Source of the DNA: Elstera sp043721315
Lineage (GTDB): Bacteria; Pseudomonadota; Alphaproteobacteria; Elsterales; Elsteraceae
Direction: 5' to 3'
Assembly (NCBI GenBank): GCA_043721315.1
Contig: JAYSQZ010000001.1
Coordinates: 1 to 64,000, forward strand
Length of the DNA: 64,000 bases
Part shown: piece by piece, positions 42,948-52,237 of the stretch
Layout of the letters: each line of letters begins with the position of its first letter
Position numbering within the stretch: position 1 is the first letter of the stretch
Made by a program: the position numbers and the translations under genes
The notes under the pieces: model-generated
Told to the model about the DNA's origin: nothing
Seen by the model: only the letters and a program-made list of their open reading frames with translations
The model's database searches: none

Positions 42948-43319
42948 ATGGTTGATATTACCCCGCTTCTTCCGGGCAATCGGCAGGTTATCGAGCGTTA
43001 TGGCGAGAGCGGCTTTCGCATTTCGGGCGTGGCCTGGGCCTCTTCGGTCCTAGTCCGTCCGGCCCAAACCTTTGCTTGGGATGTAAGCCGTCTGGAAGAC
43101 ATCACAGAAGATAGCCTTGCGCCGCTTTTCGATGGAAGCGTGGAAGTACTGCTGATTGGGTGCGGCGCGCGCATCGCCATGGTCCCACCGAAATTGCGCG
43201 CTGCCGTTCGGGCACGCGGGCCAGTCATCGACGCGATGGATACAGGGGCGGCTTGCCGTACCTATAATGTGCTGCTGGCCGAAGATCGGCGCGTTGCGGC
43301 AGCGTTGATTAGGCTTTAG
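42948..43319 (+). CDS. Mth938-like domain protein
   Basis: 123-aa protein of the Mth938/DUF498 (NDUFAF3-like) family. VEVLLIGCGARIAMVPPKLRAAV and the MDTGAACRTYNVLLAEDRRVAAALI end are typical. The mitochondrial homologue helps assemble respiratory complex I; the bacterial role is not settled. Its place right after secF is conserved in alphaproteobacteria. The last 4 nt overlap the convergent methyltransferase gene. Confidence 0.87.
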   Translation: MVDITPLLPGNRQVIERYGESGFRISGVAWASSVLVRPAQTFAWDVSRLEDITEDSLAPLFDGSVEVLLIGCGARIAMVPPKLRAAVRARGPVIDAMDTGAACRTYNVLLAEDRRVAAALIRL

Positions 43320-44305
43320 GCGAGTTTGGCGATCAAAAGGCTCATGCCGCCGCCTAGGAGCGCTAAGCGTGGTTCGCCATAACCGGTCTGCTTCAGCCAT
43401 GCGCGATAGTCTGCCAAGCGATAGGCCGCGCCCGCTTCGTAATAGTTGAGAAAGAGCAGATCGGCCCCCAAAGCCAGGGCAGGACCGGCCTCATCATCGG
43501 TTAGGCAATAGCCGATGATGGCGAGTTGCCCTTGGGGGGCGAGGGCAGTGCGGGCCGTCCGCAGGGCTGCTAAAATCTGCTCAGGCCCAAAAAGCTGCAA
43601 GAAGCAACGCATCACTGCGAGATCGAAACCGCCGGGCAGGGGGCCAGCAATCGCATCGCCCGCAATCACCGTCACGTCTGCGCCGCCCGGCTGCTCATCA
43701 AGCAGCACCCGCGTGTGGGGGGCCACGTCTGGGAGTTCGACGATGCTGGCGGCAATCTGCGGGTGCGCTTGCCGGATGGTTGTGGTTAACGCGCCGGAGC
43801 CGCCAGCAATATCGAGCAGGCGATGCACGTGTGAAAAATCTACATGCTTCAGCAGCGCCCTTCCCCCGGCAACCGCCTGTGGTGCCAACCCGCGCAGAAT
43901 GGCGAGCGTGCGGGCGGGGTCGCCATCGCTGAAACTCAGCAACGCGGCGGGGGCGTGGCTGCGGATCGAGGCGGAGGTTTCGAGGCAGGCGCGCCAGCCC
44001 TCGGCATAGGCCGACGCCGCTGCGCCGCGATAGGCGGGTTCCCCCTTCACCAAGGTTTTCGCGGCCTCGGGCGAAAGAGCAAAACGCCCCCCACCTTCAA
44101 GCGTGAGCAGCCCATAGCCAGCCAAGGTACGGCAGAGGCGGTGCAGACGCCCTGCATCGACCCCGCCGAGGGAAGCGGCCAAATCTTCTGCCGTTAACGG
44201 GCCATCGGCAAGCGGCGAGAAAACATCCAACTCCATCCCGGCCAACAGTGCGAACGCGCCATAGGCGTTTGTTACGAGGTTTTCGACGAGGCGCGTTTCT
44301 GTCAT
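43316..44305 (-). CDS. O-methyltransferase-like SAM enzyme
   Basis: 329 aa with the two-part layout of plant-type O-methyltransferases: an N-terminal winged-helix dimerisation domain (about 10-90) and a Rossmann SAM domain, motif I LLDIAGGSGALT (about 168-179) and the acidic loop VELPDVA. Relatives methylate small hydroxylated molecules or quinone-like compounds. There are no biosynthetic neighbours, so the substrate is unknown. It is a single-gene minus-strand unit between two conserved plus-strand operons, which suggests insertion. Confidence 0.85.
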   Translation of the reverse strand: MTETRLVENLVTNAYGAFALLAGMELDVFSPLADGPLTAEDLAASLGGVDAGRLHRLCRTLAGYGLLTLEGGGRFALSPEAAKTLVKGEPAYRGAAASAYAEGWRACLETSASIRSHAPAALLSFSDGDPARTLAILRGLAPQAVAGGRALLKHVDFSHVHRLLDIAGGSGALTTTIRQAHPQIAASIVELPDVAPHTRVLLDEQPGGADVTVIAGDAIAGPLPGGFDLAVMRCFLQLFGPEQILAALRTARTALAPQGQLAIIGYCLTDDEAGPALALGADLLFLNYYEAGAAYRLADYRAWLKQTGYGEPRLALLGGGMSLLIAKLA

Positions 44306-44354
44306 CTCTCAAATCCTCTCCAGGGTAGGTTAACCCTCCGCTGTGCAGGGAGCT

Positions 44355-44374
44355 TTGACAAGAGGGCGCTTGTC
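44355..44374 (+). promoter_or_regulatory. TTGACA with overlapping inverted repeat upstream of dusB
   Basis: A consensus -35 hexamer TTGACA (44355-44360) overlaps GACAAG (44357-44362) / CTTGTC (44369-44374), a 6-bp inverted repeat. No good -10 is seen at normal spacing, so this may be an operator, a promoter with a divergent -10, or chance. It lies about 70-90 nt before dusB. Confidence 0.3.
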
Positions 44375-44444
44375 GGAAAGCTTCAGGAAGGGTAGCTTAA
44401 GTTCTGCCTAATCCGTAGTCATCAATAGAAGGAATGCCCAAAAT

Positions 44445-45449
44445 ATGGGCTTGATGATTGGTTCTATAGCACTCGACGCGCCGGTTCTGTTGGCCCCCAT
44501 GTCGGGAATCAGTGATTTACCGTTCCGGCGCTTGGTAAAGCGCTTCGGGGCAGGGTTAGTCGTGTCCGAAATGATTGCATCGGAGTCCCTGGCGCGCGGC
44601 CATAAAACCACGCTGGCGATGGCGAAAACTGAAAGCGACGAGCAACCGGCTGCCGTGCAACTGGCGGGGTGCGATCCCGCGATCATGGCGGAAGCCGCGC
44701 GGGTGAACGAGGCCAATGGGGCGGCCATTATCGACATCAACATGGGTTGCCCGGTGAAGAAGGTCGTGAACGGGCAGGCAGGCTCCGCCCTGATGCGCGA
44801 TGAAGCCAAAGCGCTGGCGATCATTGAGGCCGTGGTGAAGGCCGTTTCGATCCCGGTAACGCTCAAGATGCGCCTGGGTTGGGATTGGGACGCGCTCAAT
44901 GCCCCGTCACTGGCGCGAAAAGCGGAGGCAGCGGGCATTCAGATGATCACCGTTCACGGGCGCACGCGGATGCAGTTCTACACGGGGTCCGCCGATTGGA
45001 GCCGCGTGCGCGATACGGTTGCGGCAGTATCGGTGCCGGTGATCGTCAATGGCGATATTCTGTCGCTCACTGATGTGCGGGCGGCACTGGATCAATCGGG
45101 CGCGGCGGGGGTGATGATCGGGCGCGGCTGCTGTGGGCGACCGTGGTTTGCTGGCCAAGTCGCAGCTTACCTTGCGCGCGGTGAGATCCTGCCAGATCCG
45201 CATTTGAGCCAGAAAGCCGCGCTTCTCCAAGAGCATTTCACGGCCCTCCTGGCCCATTACGGCACGGAGCAAGGGCTTCGCATCGCCCGGAAGCATCTGG
45301 CCTGGTATGGGGAGGCGCTGCTAGCGACCGATGATCCGGCGCTGGCAGCTTTTCGCGCTATCGTCAACCATTCAGCCGAGCCGGAGCCGGTGATTGCGGC
45401 GATTAACGCGCTCATCGGGGCCGCAGCTGGGCAAAAGAGGGCGGCATGA
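44445..45449 (+). CDS. dusB: tRNA-dihydrouridine synthase DusB
   Basis: FMN enzyme reducing uridines in the tRNA D-loop. LAPMSGISDLPFRRLV at the N-terminus, catalytic Cys102 in NMGCPVKKV, phosphate-binding VHGRTR and GRGCCGRPW near the end. 334 aa. This is the nifR3 gene of the classic alphaproteobacterial nifR3-ntrB-ntrC locus. ATGA overlap with ntrB. Confidence 0.95.
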   Translation: MGLMIGSIALDAPVLLAPMSGISDLPFRRLVKRFGAGLVVSEMIASESLARGHKTTLAMAKTESDEQPAAVQLAGCDPAIMAEAARVNEANGAAIIDINMGCPVKKVVNGQAGSALMRDEAKALAIIEAVVKAVSIPVTLKMRLGWDWDALNAPSLARKAEAAGIQMITVHGRTRMQFYTGSADWSRVRDTVAAVSVPVIVNGDILSLTDVRAALDQSGAAGVMIGRGCCGRPWFAGQVAAYLARGEILPDPHLSQKAALLQEHFTALLAHYGTEQGLRIARKHLAWYGEALLATDDPALAAFRAIVNHSAEPEPVIAAINALIGAAAGQKRAA

Positions 45450-46561
45450 CCAGCGCCCCCCCAACCGCGCGGCAAGTAGCTGACAAACCCCTAAAGCCGA
45501 TTGAAGAGCATATTCTTATCAATGCCTTGCCCTATGTTGTTGTTGTTTTAGACGAGAATAATCGCATCCGCCTACTCAATATCACCGCCGAACAGTTTCT
45601 CGGCGTGTCGTCCGCCCAAGCGCTCGGCGGGGTGTTGACCGATTATCTGGCGGGGGACAGCCCCCTGTTGGCCCTGATAGCGCTGTGCCGGGGTAAGGGG
45701 CGCAGTGTGGCGGAACATGGGGTTCTGCTGGAAGGCCCGCGCTTGCCTGCCCGCCGCGTTACGGTTGATGTAACGCCCGTCATCGAGCGGCCCGGCACAC
45801 TGCTGATTGCGGTGCGCCAGCAAACCATCGCCTCCAAAATAGATCAGCAAATGTCCAGCCGAGGCGCAGCACGCTCGGTCACGGCGATGGCGGCGATGCT
45901 GGCCCATGAGGTGAAAAACCCCCTGAGCGGCATTCGCGGCGCGGCGCAACTGCTGGAAACGGCGGCCTCCCCCGACGACCAGATGCTCACCCGCTTGATT
46001 GTCGATGAAGTGGACCGGATCAAGGCTCTGGTGAACCGGATGGAGGTTTTCTCCGACAGTCGGGCGTTGCAGCGCGAACCCGTGAACATTCATCAAGTTT
46101 TGGATCACGTCCGCAAGTTGGCGCAATCCGGCTTTGCCCGCGATCATCGGTTTATCGAACTCTACGATCCGTCCTTGCCGCCCGTTTACGGCAACCGCGA
46201 CATGCTGGTGCAGGTATTTTTGAATCTCATCAAAAATGCCGCCGAAGCAACGCCCACTCTCGGCGGGGAGATTACCCTGAAAACCGCCTATCAACACGGC
46301 GTGCGCTTAGAGGTGCCTGGCGCGAAAACGCGAGTGCATCTGCCCTTAGTCGTGACCGTGCAGGATAATGGCGAGGGAATTCCCGACGATCTTCAGCCGC
46401 ATCTCTTCGATGCCTTCGTCACGACGAAGACAAATGGTTCCGGCCTGGGACTTGCATTGGTCGCCAAGATCATCGGCGATCATGGCGGCGTCGTGGAGGT
46501 GGATAGCCAACCGAGACGCACGACCTTTCGGGTTTATCTGCCGATGGTGCCGAACCGCTAA
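45446..46561 (+). CDS. ntrB: Nitrogen-regulation sensor kinase NtrB
   Basis: Soluble histidine kinase/phosphatase that controls NtrC according to PII status. A PAS domain (about 25-125) precedes HisKA with phospho-acceptor His154 in AHEVKNPLSGIRGAAQLL, then the HATPase with NLIKNAAEATP (N box) and DNGEGIPDD (G1). No membrane segment, as expected for NtrB. 371 aa. Coupled to dusB; ntrC follows after 35 nt. Confidence 0.95.
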   Translation: MTSAPPTARQVADKPLKPIEEHILINALPYVVVVLDENNRIRLLNITAEQFLGVSSAQALGGVLTDYLAGDSPLLALIALCRGKGRSVAEHGVLLEGPRLPARRVTVDVTPVIERPGTLLIAVRQQTIASKIDQQMSSRGAARSVTAMAAMLAHEVKNPLSGIRGAAQLLETAASPDDQMLTRLIVDEVDRIKALVNRMEVFSDSRALQREPVNIHQVLDHVRKLAQSGFARDHRFIELYDPSLPPVYGNRDMLVQVFLNLIKNAAEATPTLGGEITLKTAYQHGVRLEVPGAKTRVHLPLVVTVQDNGEGIPDDLQPHLFDAFVTTKTNGSGLGLALVAKIIGDHGGVVEVDSQPRRTTFRVYLPMVPNR

Positions 46562-46596
46562 CGCGGCTGCGTGAGGGATTTATAGGGGGGCGACGT

Positions 46597-48042
46597 ATGA
46601 CAGGCAGCACCATTCTGGTCGCAGACGATGATCGCGCTATTCGGACGGTGCTAACCCAGGCCCTCACTCGGCTGGGGTACGAGGTCCGTACCACGGCGAT
46701 GGCATCGACCCTGTGGTCGTGGGTGGAGGCGGGCGACGGCGATTTGGTTATCACCGACGTGATTATGCCCGACGCCAATGGGCTGGATCTGGTGCCGCGC
46801 ATCCGCAAACTGCGACCGAACCTGCGGGTTATCGTTATGAGCGCGCAGAATACGCTGATGACGGCAGTGAAAGCCGCCGAGGTGGGTGCGTTCGACTATT
46901 TACCGAAACCTTTCGATCTGAACGAGTTTATGCGGATTGTGCAGCGGGCGCTCACGGTTCAGGGCGAAGCCTCGTCCATCCCCAGTGATTTGGTGGAGGG
47001 GGAAGAGCAACTGCCGCTGATTGGCCGATCGCCCGCGATGCAGGAAATCTACCGCGTGCTCGCCCGCCTGATGGGCACCGATCTTACCGTGATGATTACG
47101 GGCGAAAGCGGCACGGGGAAGGAACTGGTCGCCCGCGCACTGCACGATTACGGTAAACGCCGGGGTGGGCCGTTCGTGGCCGTGAATATGGCGGCAATCC
47201 CGCGCGAGTTGATCGAGTCTGACCTGTTTGGGCACGAAAAGGGCGCCTTCACCGGCGCACACAGTCGCTCAGTCGGGCGGTTCGAGCAGGCCCAGGGCGG
47301 CACGCTGTTTCTCGATGAAATCGGCGATATGCCGCTCGAAGCGCAAACGCGGCTGCTGCGCGTGCTGCAAGAGGGTGAATATACCACCATTGGGGGGCGC
47401 ACGGCGATTAAGGCCGACGTGCGGATTGTCGCCGCCACGCACCGGGATTTGCGCCAACTTATTCGGCTAGGGCAGTTCCGGGAGGATTTGTTCTATCGGC
47501 TGAATGTTGTGCCCATTCGTCTGCCGCCGTTGCGGGAGCGCAACGAGGATGTTCCAGCCTTAGCCCGCCATTTCCTTAAAATCGCGACGAACGAAGGGCT
47601 GCCGCAGAAATCCCTCAGCCAAGGCGCTTTAGATCGGCTGCGCGCCCACCGTTGGCCGGGAAATGTGCGCGAACTTGAGAATATGATGCGCCGTTTTGCC
47701 GCCCTCTATAGCCAAGAGGTGATCGGGGTTGACGTGATCGAGCAGGAACTAGCCGATAGTGCGCCAGAACAGGCCCCCGACCGCGCGCCGGAAAGCGATA
47801 ATCTTAGCGGCGCGGTGGAACGCCACCTGAAAGACTATTTTGCGGCTCATAAGGATCAGCTTCCCGCCGCAGGGTTGTATGATCGGATATTGCGGGAGGT
47901 TGAGCGGCCCTTGCTGCTGCTCACCTTGGCCGCAACCCGAGGCAATCAGATTAAGGCGGCGGAACTGCTGGGACTAAACCGTAATACGCTTCGCAAAAAA
48001 ATTCGGGAATTGGACATTCAGGTAATGCGCGGGATAAGATAA
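46597..48042 (+). CDS. ntrC: Nitrogen-regulation response regulator NtrC
   Basis: Sigma-54-dependent activator of nitrogen-assimilation genes. Receiver domain with phospho-acceptor Asp54; AAA+ domain with Walker A GESGTGKE (169-176) and an intact GAFTGA loop (216-221) that contacts sigma-54; C-terminal Fis-type HTH (about 445-478, NQIKAAELLGLNRNTLRKKI). 481 aa. The contrast with NtrX downstream is instructive. Confidence 0.96.
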   Translation: MTGSTILVADDDRAIRTVLTQALTRLGYEVRTTAMASTLWSWVEAGDGDLVITDVIMPDANGLDLVPRIRKLRPNLRVIVMSAQNTLMTAVKAAEVGAFDYLPKPFDLNEFMRIVQRALTVQGEASSIPSDLVEGEEQLPLIGRSPAMQEIYRVLARLMGTDLTVMITGESGTGKELVARALHDYGKRRGGPFVAVNMAAIPRELIESDLFGHEKGAFTGAHSRSVGRFEQAQGGTLFLDEIGDMPLEAQTRLLRVLQEGEYTTIGGRTAIKADVRIVAATHRDLRQLIRLGQFREDLFYRLNVVPIRLPPLRERNEDVPALARHFLKIATNEGLPQKSLSQGALDRLRAHRWPGNVRELENMMRRFAALYSQEVIGVDVIEQELADSAPEQAPDRAPESDNLSGAVERHLKDYFAAHKDQLPAAGLYDRILREVERPLLLLTLAATRGNQIKAAELLGLNRNTLRKKIRELDIQVMRGIR

Positions 48043-48096
48043 GCCTTGAGACCGAGGGGGCAGGCCGCCCCGTTCGGAATTGCTTGAGGAGCACCT

Positions 48097-50469
48097 GTGA
48101 CGGATCTGGAACGGGGGGATGCCCCTTCCGCACGCTTTGATGGCCCCGCGCAGGCGCAGATAGCGACGGCTGCCGCTGCCAAGCCGGGAGCATTAGGAAC
48201 GTGGCTGCAACGCCGCGCCGACGCGCGCGGGATTGGCCGTAAGCTGATTCTGCTGCTGACGTTCTTGATGGCAGTTTCCGGCATCGCAACTTACGCTGCC
48301 ATTACCGGGGCGGGGCCGTTCGTGTCGGTTGGGCGCGGCTGGGCGACGTGGCTGCTGGTCATTGATCTTGTGCTGCTGATGGCGCTCGCAGCGATAGTCG
48401 TGCGGCGCTTGGTGGAACTTTGGACCGAACGACGGCGCGGGCTGGCGGGTTCGCGGCTCCACGTTCGGCTGGTGATGTTATTCGGCGCGGTAACGATTGC
48501 CCCGACAATTCTGGTGGCCGTATTTTCGGTTATTTTTCTCAATCTCTCGGTCGATGGTTGGTTTTCCGAGCGGGTCCGCAGCGCGCTCGACGGCTCGAAG
48601 GCGATTGCTGCCGCGTATCTGCAAGAGCATAACCTTGCGATCAAAGGCGATATTTTGTCGATGGCGGTCGATCTCGACCGCGAATCGCCGCGTATGTTTT
48701 CGGATCCGGCGTGGTTTCGTGATTTGGTAGCGACGCAAGCCGCTCTGCGAAACCTTTCGGAAGCGCTGGTGTTGGGCCGCGATGGCCAAGTTATCGCCCG
48801 TGCGGGGCTAACCTTCCGACTGGAGTTCGAGCCAATTCCCGCCTGGGCGCTCGATCAAGCCCGGCGCGGGGAAGCCGCTGTGATGACGAATACCGACGAC
48901 GACCGCGTGCGCGCCCTAATCCGGCTTGAAGGCGTCGATGGGTTTCTCTACGTGGGCCGCCCGGTCGATTCGCGCGTCATTTCCTACGTTCAGGAAACGG
49001 CCAGCGCAGTCGATGCCTATGAAGCCCTGGAAGGCGAACGTTCGCAAATCCAAGCGACTTTCGGGTTGGTTTATCTTGCTTTGGCGCTATTGCTGTTGCT
49101 TCTCGCCGCTTCTATCGGGCTTGCGGTTGCAACCAATCTGGTGAAGCCTATTTCCATTATTATTGCGGCGGCAGAGCGTATTCGCGCGGGCGATTTTTCG
49201 GCGCGCGTGCCCGATTTACCGGCGGATGACGAGTTAGGGTCGCTCGCCCGCGCCTTCAACCGGATGAGCCGGGAAGTCGATCAACAGCGCCACGCTTTGC
49301 TCGCCACCAATAGCCAACTCGACGAGCGCCGCCGCTTTATCGAAGCCGTGCTGGCAGGCGTTTCGGCAGGGGTGTTGGGGCTTGACGCAGACGGCTATCT
49401 CACAATGGGCAATCGCTCGGCGGGTGTGCTCTTGAGGCTCGATCTTGCGCCGCTCACGGGGCAGCCGTTGGCGGCGATTATCCCGGAAATGCTCCCCCTG
49501 TTCGAGATGGCGCGAAGCCGGGCTGATAGCAAAGCCGACGGTCACGTGAAAATCAATCGGGAAGGCCGCGCTCAAACGCTGCTGGTTCGGGTTACGGAAG
49601 AGGTTTTGGCGGGCGGGCAGACCCAAGGCTATGTCGTGACCTTCGATGATATTACCGAGCTTCTCGCGGCCCAGCGCACCGCCGCGTGGGCTGATGTGGC
49701 CCGGCGGATTGCCCATGAAATCAAAAACCCGCTCACGCCGATTCAGCTTTCGGCTGAACGGTTAAAGCGTAAATATCTCAAAGAGATAACCAGCGATCCT
49801 GAGACATTTATCCTCTGTACCGATACCATCGTTCGCCAAGTGGGGGATATTGGCCGCATGGTCGATGAATTCTCCGCCTTCGCCCGGATGCCGCAGCCCG
49901 TGATGAAACCTGAAAACCTGCCCCAGGTGTTGCGTGAGGTGATGATGCTTCAGCGCTCCGCCCGGCCCGATATTCACTTCGATCTGGCTTTGCCTGAAAC
50001 GGTTGGCCCCGTACACTGCGACGGGCGGCAAATTCGCCAAGCCGTGATGAACCTTGTTCAGAACGCCATTGATGCGATTGATGGGCGGGAGCCGGCGGAG
50101 GCAGGGGGTATTCAACTGCCGTCCGGTTATATAAGTGTTGCCTTGCGGCAAGATGCGCTGGTAACAAAACTCTCCGTCGTCGATAATGGTAAAGGCTTAC
50201 CAGTCGAACAGCGGGAACGGTTGACCGAGCCTTATGTGACGACGCGCAGCAAGGGAACAGGGTTAGGGCTTGCCATTGTTGCCAAGATTATGGAAGACCA
50301 TGGGGGAGAGATTCGTTTGACGGATGCTCCCACTCTGGCCGACGCCCCCCCGGTGCCCGGCGCACGGGGGGCAGAGGTTGCCCTTATCTTGCCACGAAAA
50401 GGCGAAACTCTCCTAACTGCCGACGATGAGACGCGCGGCGGGGGCGTGGAAGGAACGTATGGCGCATGA
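48097..50469 (+). CDS. ntrY: Membrane sensor kinase NtrY
   Basis: Membrane histidine kinase of the NtrYX system, linked in other alphaproteobacteria to nitrogen, redox and envelope signals. 790 aa: several N-terminal membrane segments (about 45-155), a periplasmic or sensory stretch, a further span (about 320-345), HAMP (about 347-400), PAS (about 410-515), HisKA with His540 (AHEIKNPLTPIQ) and HATPase. GTG start with GAGGAG upstream. It overlaps ntrX by 11 nt. Confidence 0.94.
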   Translation: MTDLERGDAPSARFDGPAQAQIATAAAAKPGALGTWLQRRADARGIGRKLILLLTFLMAVSGIATYAAITGAGPFVSVGRGWATWLLVIDLVLLMALAAIVVRRLVELWTERRRGLAGSRLHVRLVMLFGAVTIAPTILVAVFSVIFLNLSVDGWFSERVRSALDGSKAIAAAYLQEHNLAIKGDILSMAVDLDRESPRMFSDPAWFRDLVATQAALRNLSEALVLGRDGQVIARAGLTFRLEFEPIPAWALDQARRGEAAVMTNTDDDRVRALIRLEGVDGFLYVGRPVDSRVISYVQETASAVDAYEALEGERSQIQATFGLVYLALALLLLLLAASIGLAVATNLVKPISIIIAAAERIRAGDFSARVPDLPADDELGSLARAFNRMSREVDQQRHALLATNSQLDERRRFIEAVLAGVSAGVLGLDADGYLTMGNRSAGVLLRLDLAPLTGQPLAAIIPEMLPLFEMARSRADSKADGHVKINREGRAQTLLVRVTEEVLAGGQTQGYVVTFDDITELLAAQRTAAWADVARRIAHEIKNPLTPIQLSAERLKRKYLKEITSDPETFILCTDTIVRQVGDIGRMVDEFSAFARMPQPVMKPENLPQVLREVMMLQRSARPDIHFDLALPETVGPVHCDGRQIRQAVMNLVQNAIDAIDGREPAEAGGIQLPSGYISVALRQDALVTKLSVVDNGKGLPVEQRERLTEPYVTTRSKGTGLGLAIVAKIMEDHGGEIRLTDAPTLADAPPVPGARGAEVALILPRKGETLLTADDETRGGGVEGTYGA

Positions 50470-51841
50470 AATTTTAGTTGTCGATGATGAGGCGGATATC
50501 CGCACTCTGGTCGCCGACATCCTGAAAGACGAGGGGTTTAGCGTGCGGGTCGCAGGATCGAGCGATCAGGCGCTTGAAGCCGTTCGTGCGCGCCAACCCC
50601 ATCTGGTGCTGCTGGATATTTGGCTGCAAGGCAGCGCGTTGGACGGTTTGCAAATTCTCGAGAAAATTCAATCCGATCATCCCGGCTTACCCGTTGTGAT
50701 GATGAGCGGGCACGGCACGATTGAAACGGCGGTGGGCGCTATCAAGCAAGGTGCCTATGATTTCGTCGAAAAGCCGTTCAAGTCCGATCATCTGTTGCAT
50801 GTGATAGGCCGGGCAATCGAAGCTGCGAAGCTGCGACGGGAAGTGGCCGATCTTAAGTCGCGCACGACAGTGGAATATGATCTTACTGGCGCGTCGCAGG
50901 TGATCGTGACCGTGCGGCAGGCCATCGAAAAGGTTGCGCCAACCAATAGCCGTGTGCTCATCACCGGGGCAGCAGGCACCGGCAAGGAAGTGGTTGCGCG
51001 GGCACTTCACGCACAATCGCGTCGGTCGTCGGGGCCGTTTGTCGGCGTTAACTGCGCCATTATGCACCCCGACCGGATCGAACAAGAACTCTTCGGTACC
51101 GACGATAACGACGGCCCGCGCCGAGTGGGGTTGTTCGAGCAAGCCCATGGCGGCACGCTGTTACTCGATGAAGTGGCCGATATGCCCCTGGCAACCCAGG
51201 GCAAAATCGTTCGCGCCTTGCAGGAGCAAACTTTCGAGCGCGTCGGGGGCCGGTCCAAGGTAGAGGTGGACGTGCGCGTTATTGCGTCCAGCAACCGCGA
51301 TCTTGCCACCGAAATGGCCGAAGGGCGCTTCCGGGAAGATCTTTACTATCGCCTGAATGTGGTGCCTATCCGCATTCCCAGCTTGAAGGAGCGGACGGAG
51401 GATATTCCCGATCTGGTGCGCTATTTCGTGCGCCGTGCGACCGAGATCAACGGTTTGCCGCCGCGCGATATTGGCGAAGATGCGTTGGCCTCGCTGCAAG
51501 CCTACGACTGGCCCGGCAATATCCGCGAACTCCGTAATACGGTTGAACGCTTGCTCATCATGGCCCCTGGCGATGCCCGTGCGCCCATCAGAGCCGATAT
51601 GTTGCCGCCAGAAATCAGCGCGAAGGCCCCGGCGGTGCTGGCCTGGGATAAGGGTGGCGAGATCATGTCGTTGCCGCTGCGCGATGCCCGCGAAGTGTTT
51701 GAGCGCGACTATCTGCTGGCCCAAGTTAATCGCTTCGGCGGCAATATCAGCCGCACGGCCTCCTTCGTTGGTATGGAGCGTTCTGCACTGCACCGTAAGC
51801 TGAAGTCGCTCGGGGTAAACGGTACGGATCGCAAACTGTGA
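50459..51841 (+). CDS. ntrX: Response regulator NtrX lacking the GAFTGA loop
   Basis: Partner of NtrY. Receiver with Asp53 (LLDIWLQ), AAA+ domain with Walker A GAAGTGKE (170-177), and Fis-type HTH at the C-terminus. Where NtrC has GAFTGA, this protein goes from LFG (211-213) to FEQAHGG through an 11-residue loop (NtrC has 15) without the motif, so direct sigma-54 activation is unlikely. ATG 50459 overlaps ntrY; an earlier in-frame start is possible but has no support. 460 aa. Confidence 0.95.
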   Translation: MAHEILVVDDEADIRTLVADILKDEGFSVRVAGSSDQALEAVRARQPHLVLLDIWLQGSALDGLQILEKIQSDHPGLPVVMMSGHGTIETAVGAIKQGAYDFVEKPFKSDHLLHVIGRAIEAAKLRREVADLKSRTTVEYDLTGASQVIVTVRQAIEKVAPTNSRVLITGAAGTGKEVVARALHAQSRRSSGPFVGVNCAIMHPDRIEQELFGTDDNDGPRRVGLFEQAHGGTLLLDEVADMPLATQGKIVRALQEQTFERVGGRSKVEVDVRVIASSNRDLATEMAEGRFREDLYYRLNVVPIRIPSLKERTEDIPDLVRYFVRRATEINGLPPRDIGEDALASLQAYDWPGNIRELRNTVERLLIMAPGDARAPIRADMLPPEISAKAPAVLAWDKGGEIMSLPLRDAREVFERDYLLAQVNRFGGNISRTASFVGMERSALHRKLKSLGVNGTDRKL

Positions 51842-51985
51842 CGGCGCTGATATGCCGCACCCCCTAGTCGGGCGCGTAAGATTGTCCTACATATAGGGTT
51901 CGTGTGTGTGACGATATTGGTGCGCTAGTGCTGATAACGTCTTGGTCTGGTTGGCAATAACCCAAAATCAAAAAGGAATGCCGCA

Positions 51986-52237
51986 ATGAGTTCCGAAAAA
52001 TCCCAAAACGTCCAAGACGTTTTTCTGAACTATATTCGTAAGCAAAAAATCCCCGTAACGGTCTTCCTCGTGAATGGCGTAAAGCTCCAGGGTATTGTGA
52101 CGTGGTTTGATAATTTCTCTGTTTTGTTGCGACGCGATGCCCATTCGCAGCTTGTATATAAACATGCGATTTCTACCATCATGCCCGCAGCCCCGGTTCA
52201 ATTGTTTGATGGAGTGAAGGAAGCGGGTGACGTCTGA
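51986..52237 (+). CDS. hfq: RNA chaperone Hfq
   Basis: Sm-like hexamer that pairs small RNAs with mRNAs. Sm1 (VFLVNGVKLQGIVTWFD) and Sm2 (LVYKHAISTI) motifs are complete; 83 aa, with the short C-terminal tail usual in alphaproteobacteria. AAAGGAATG lies upstream of the ATG. The 144-nt leader after ntrX carries no clear promoter. hflX overlaps its end by 11 nt. Confidence 0.97.
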   Translation: MSSEKSQNVQDVFLNYIRKQKIPVTVFLVNGVKLQGIVTWFDNFSVLLRRDAHSQLVYKHAISTIMPAAPVQLFDGVKEAGDV

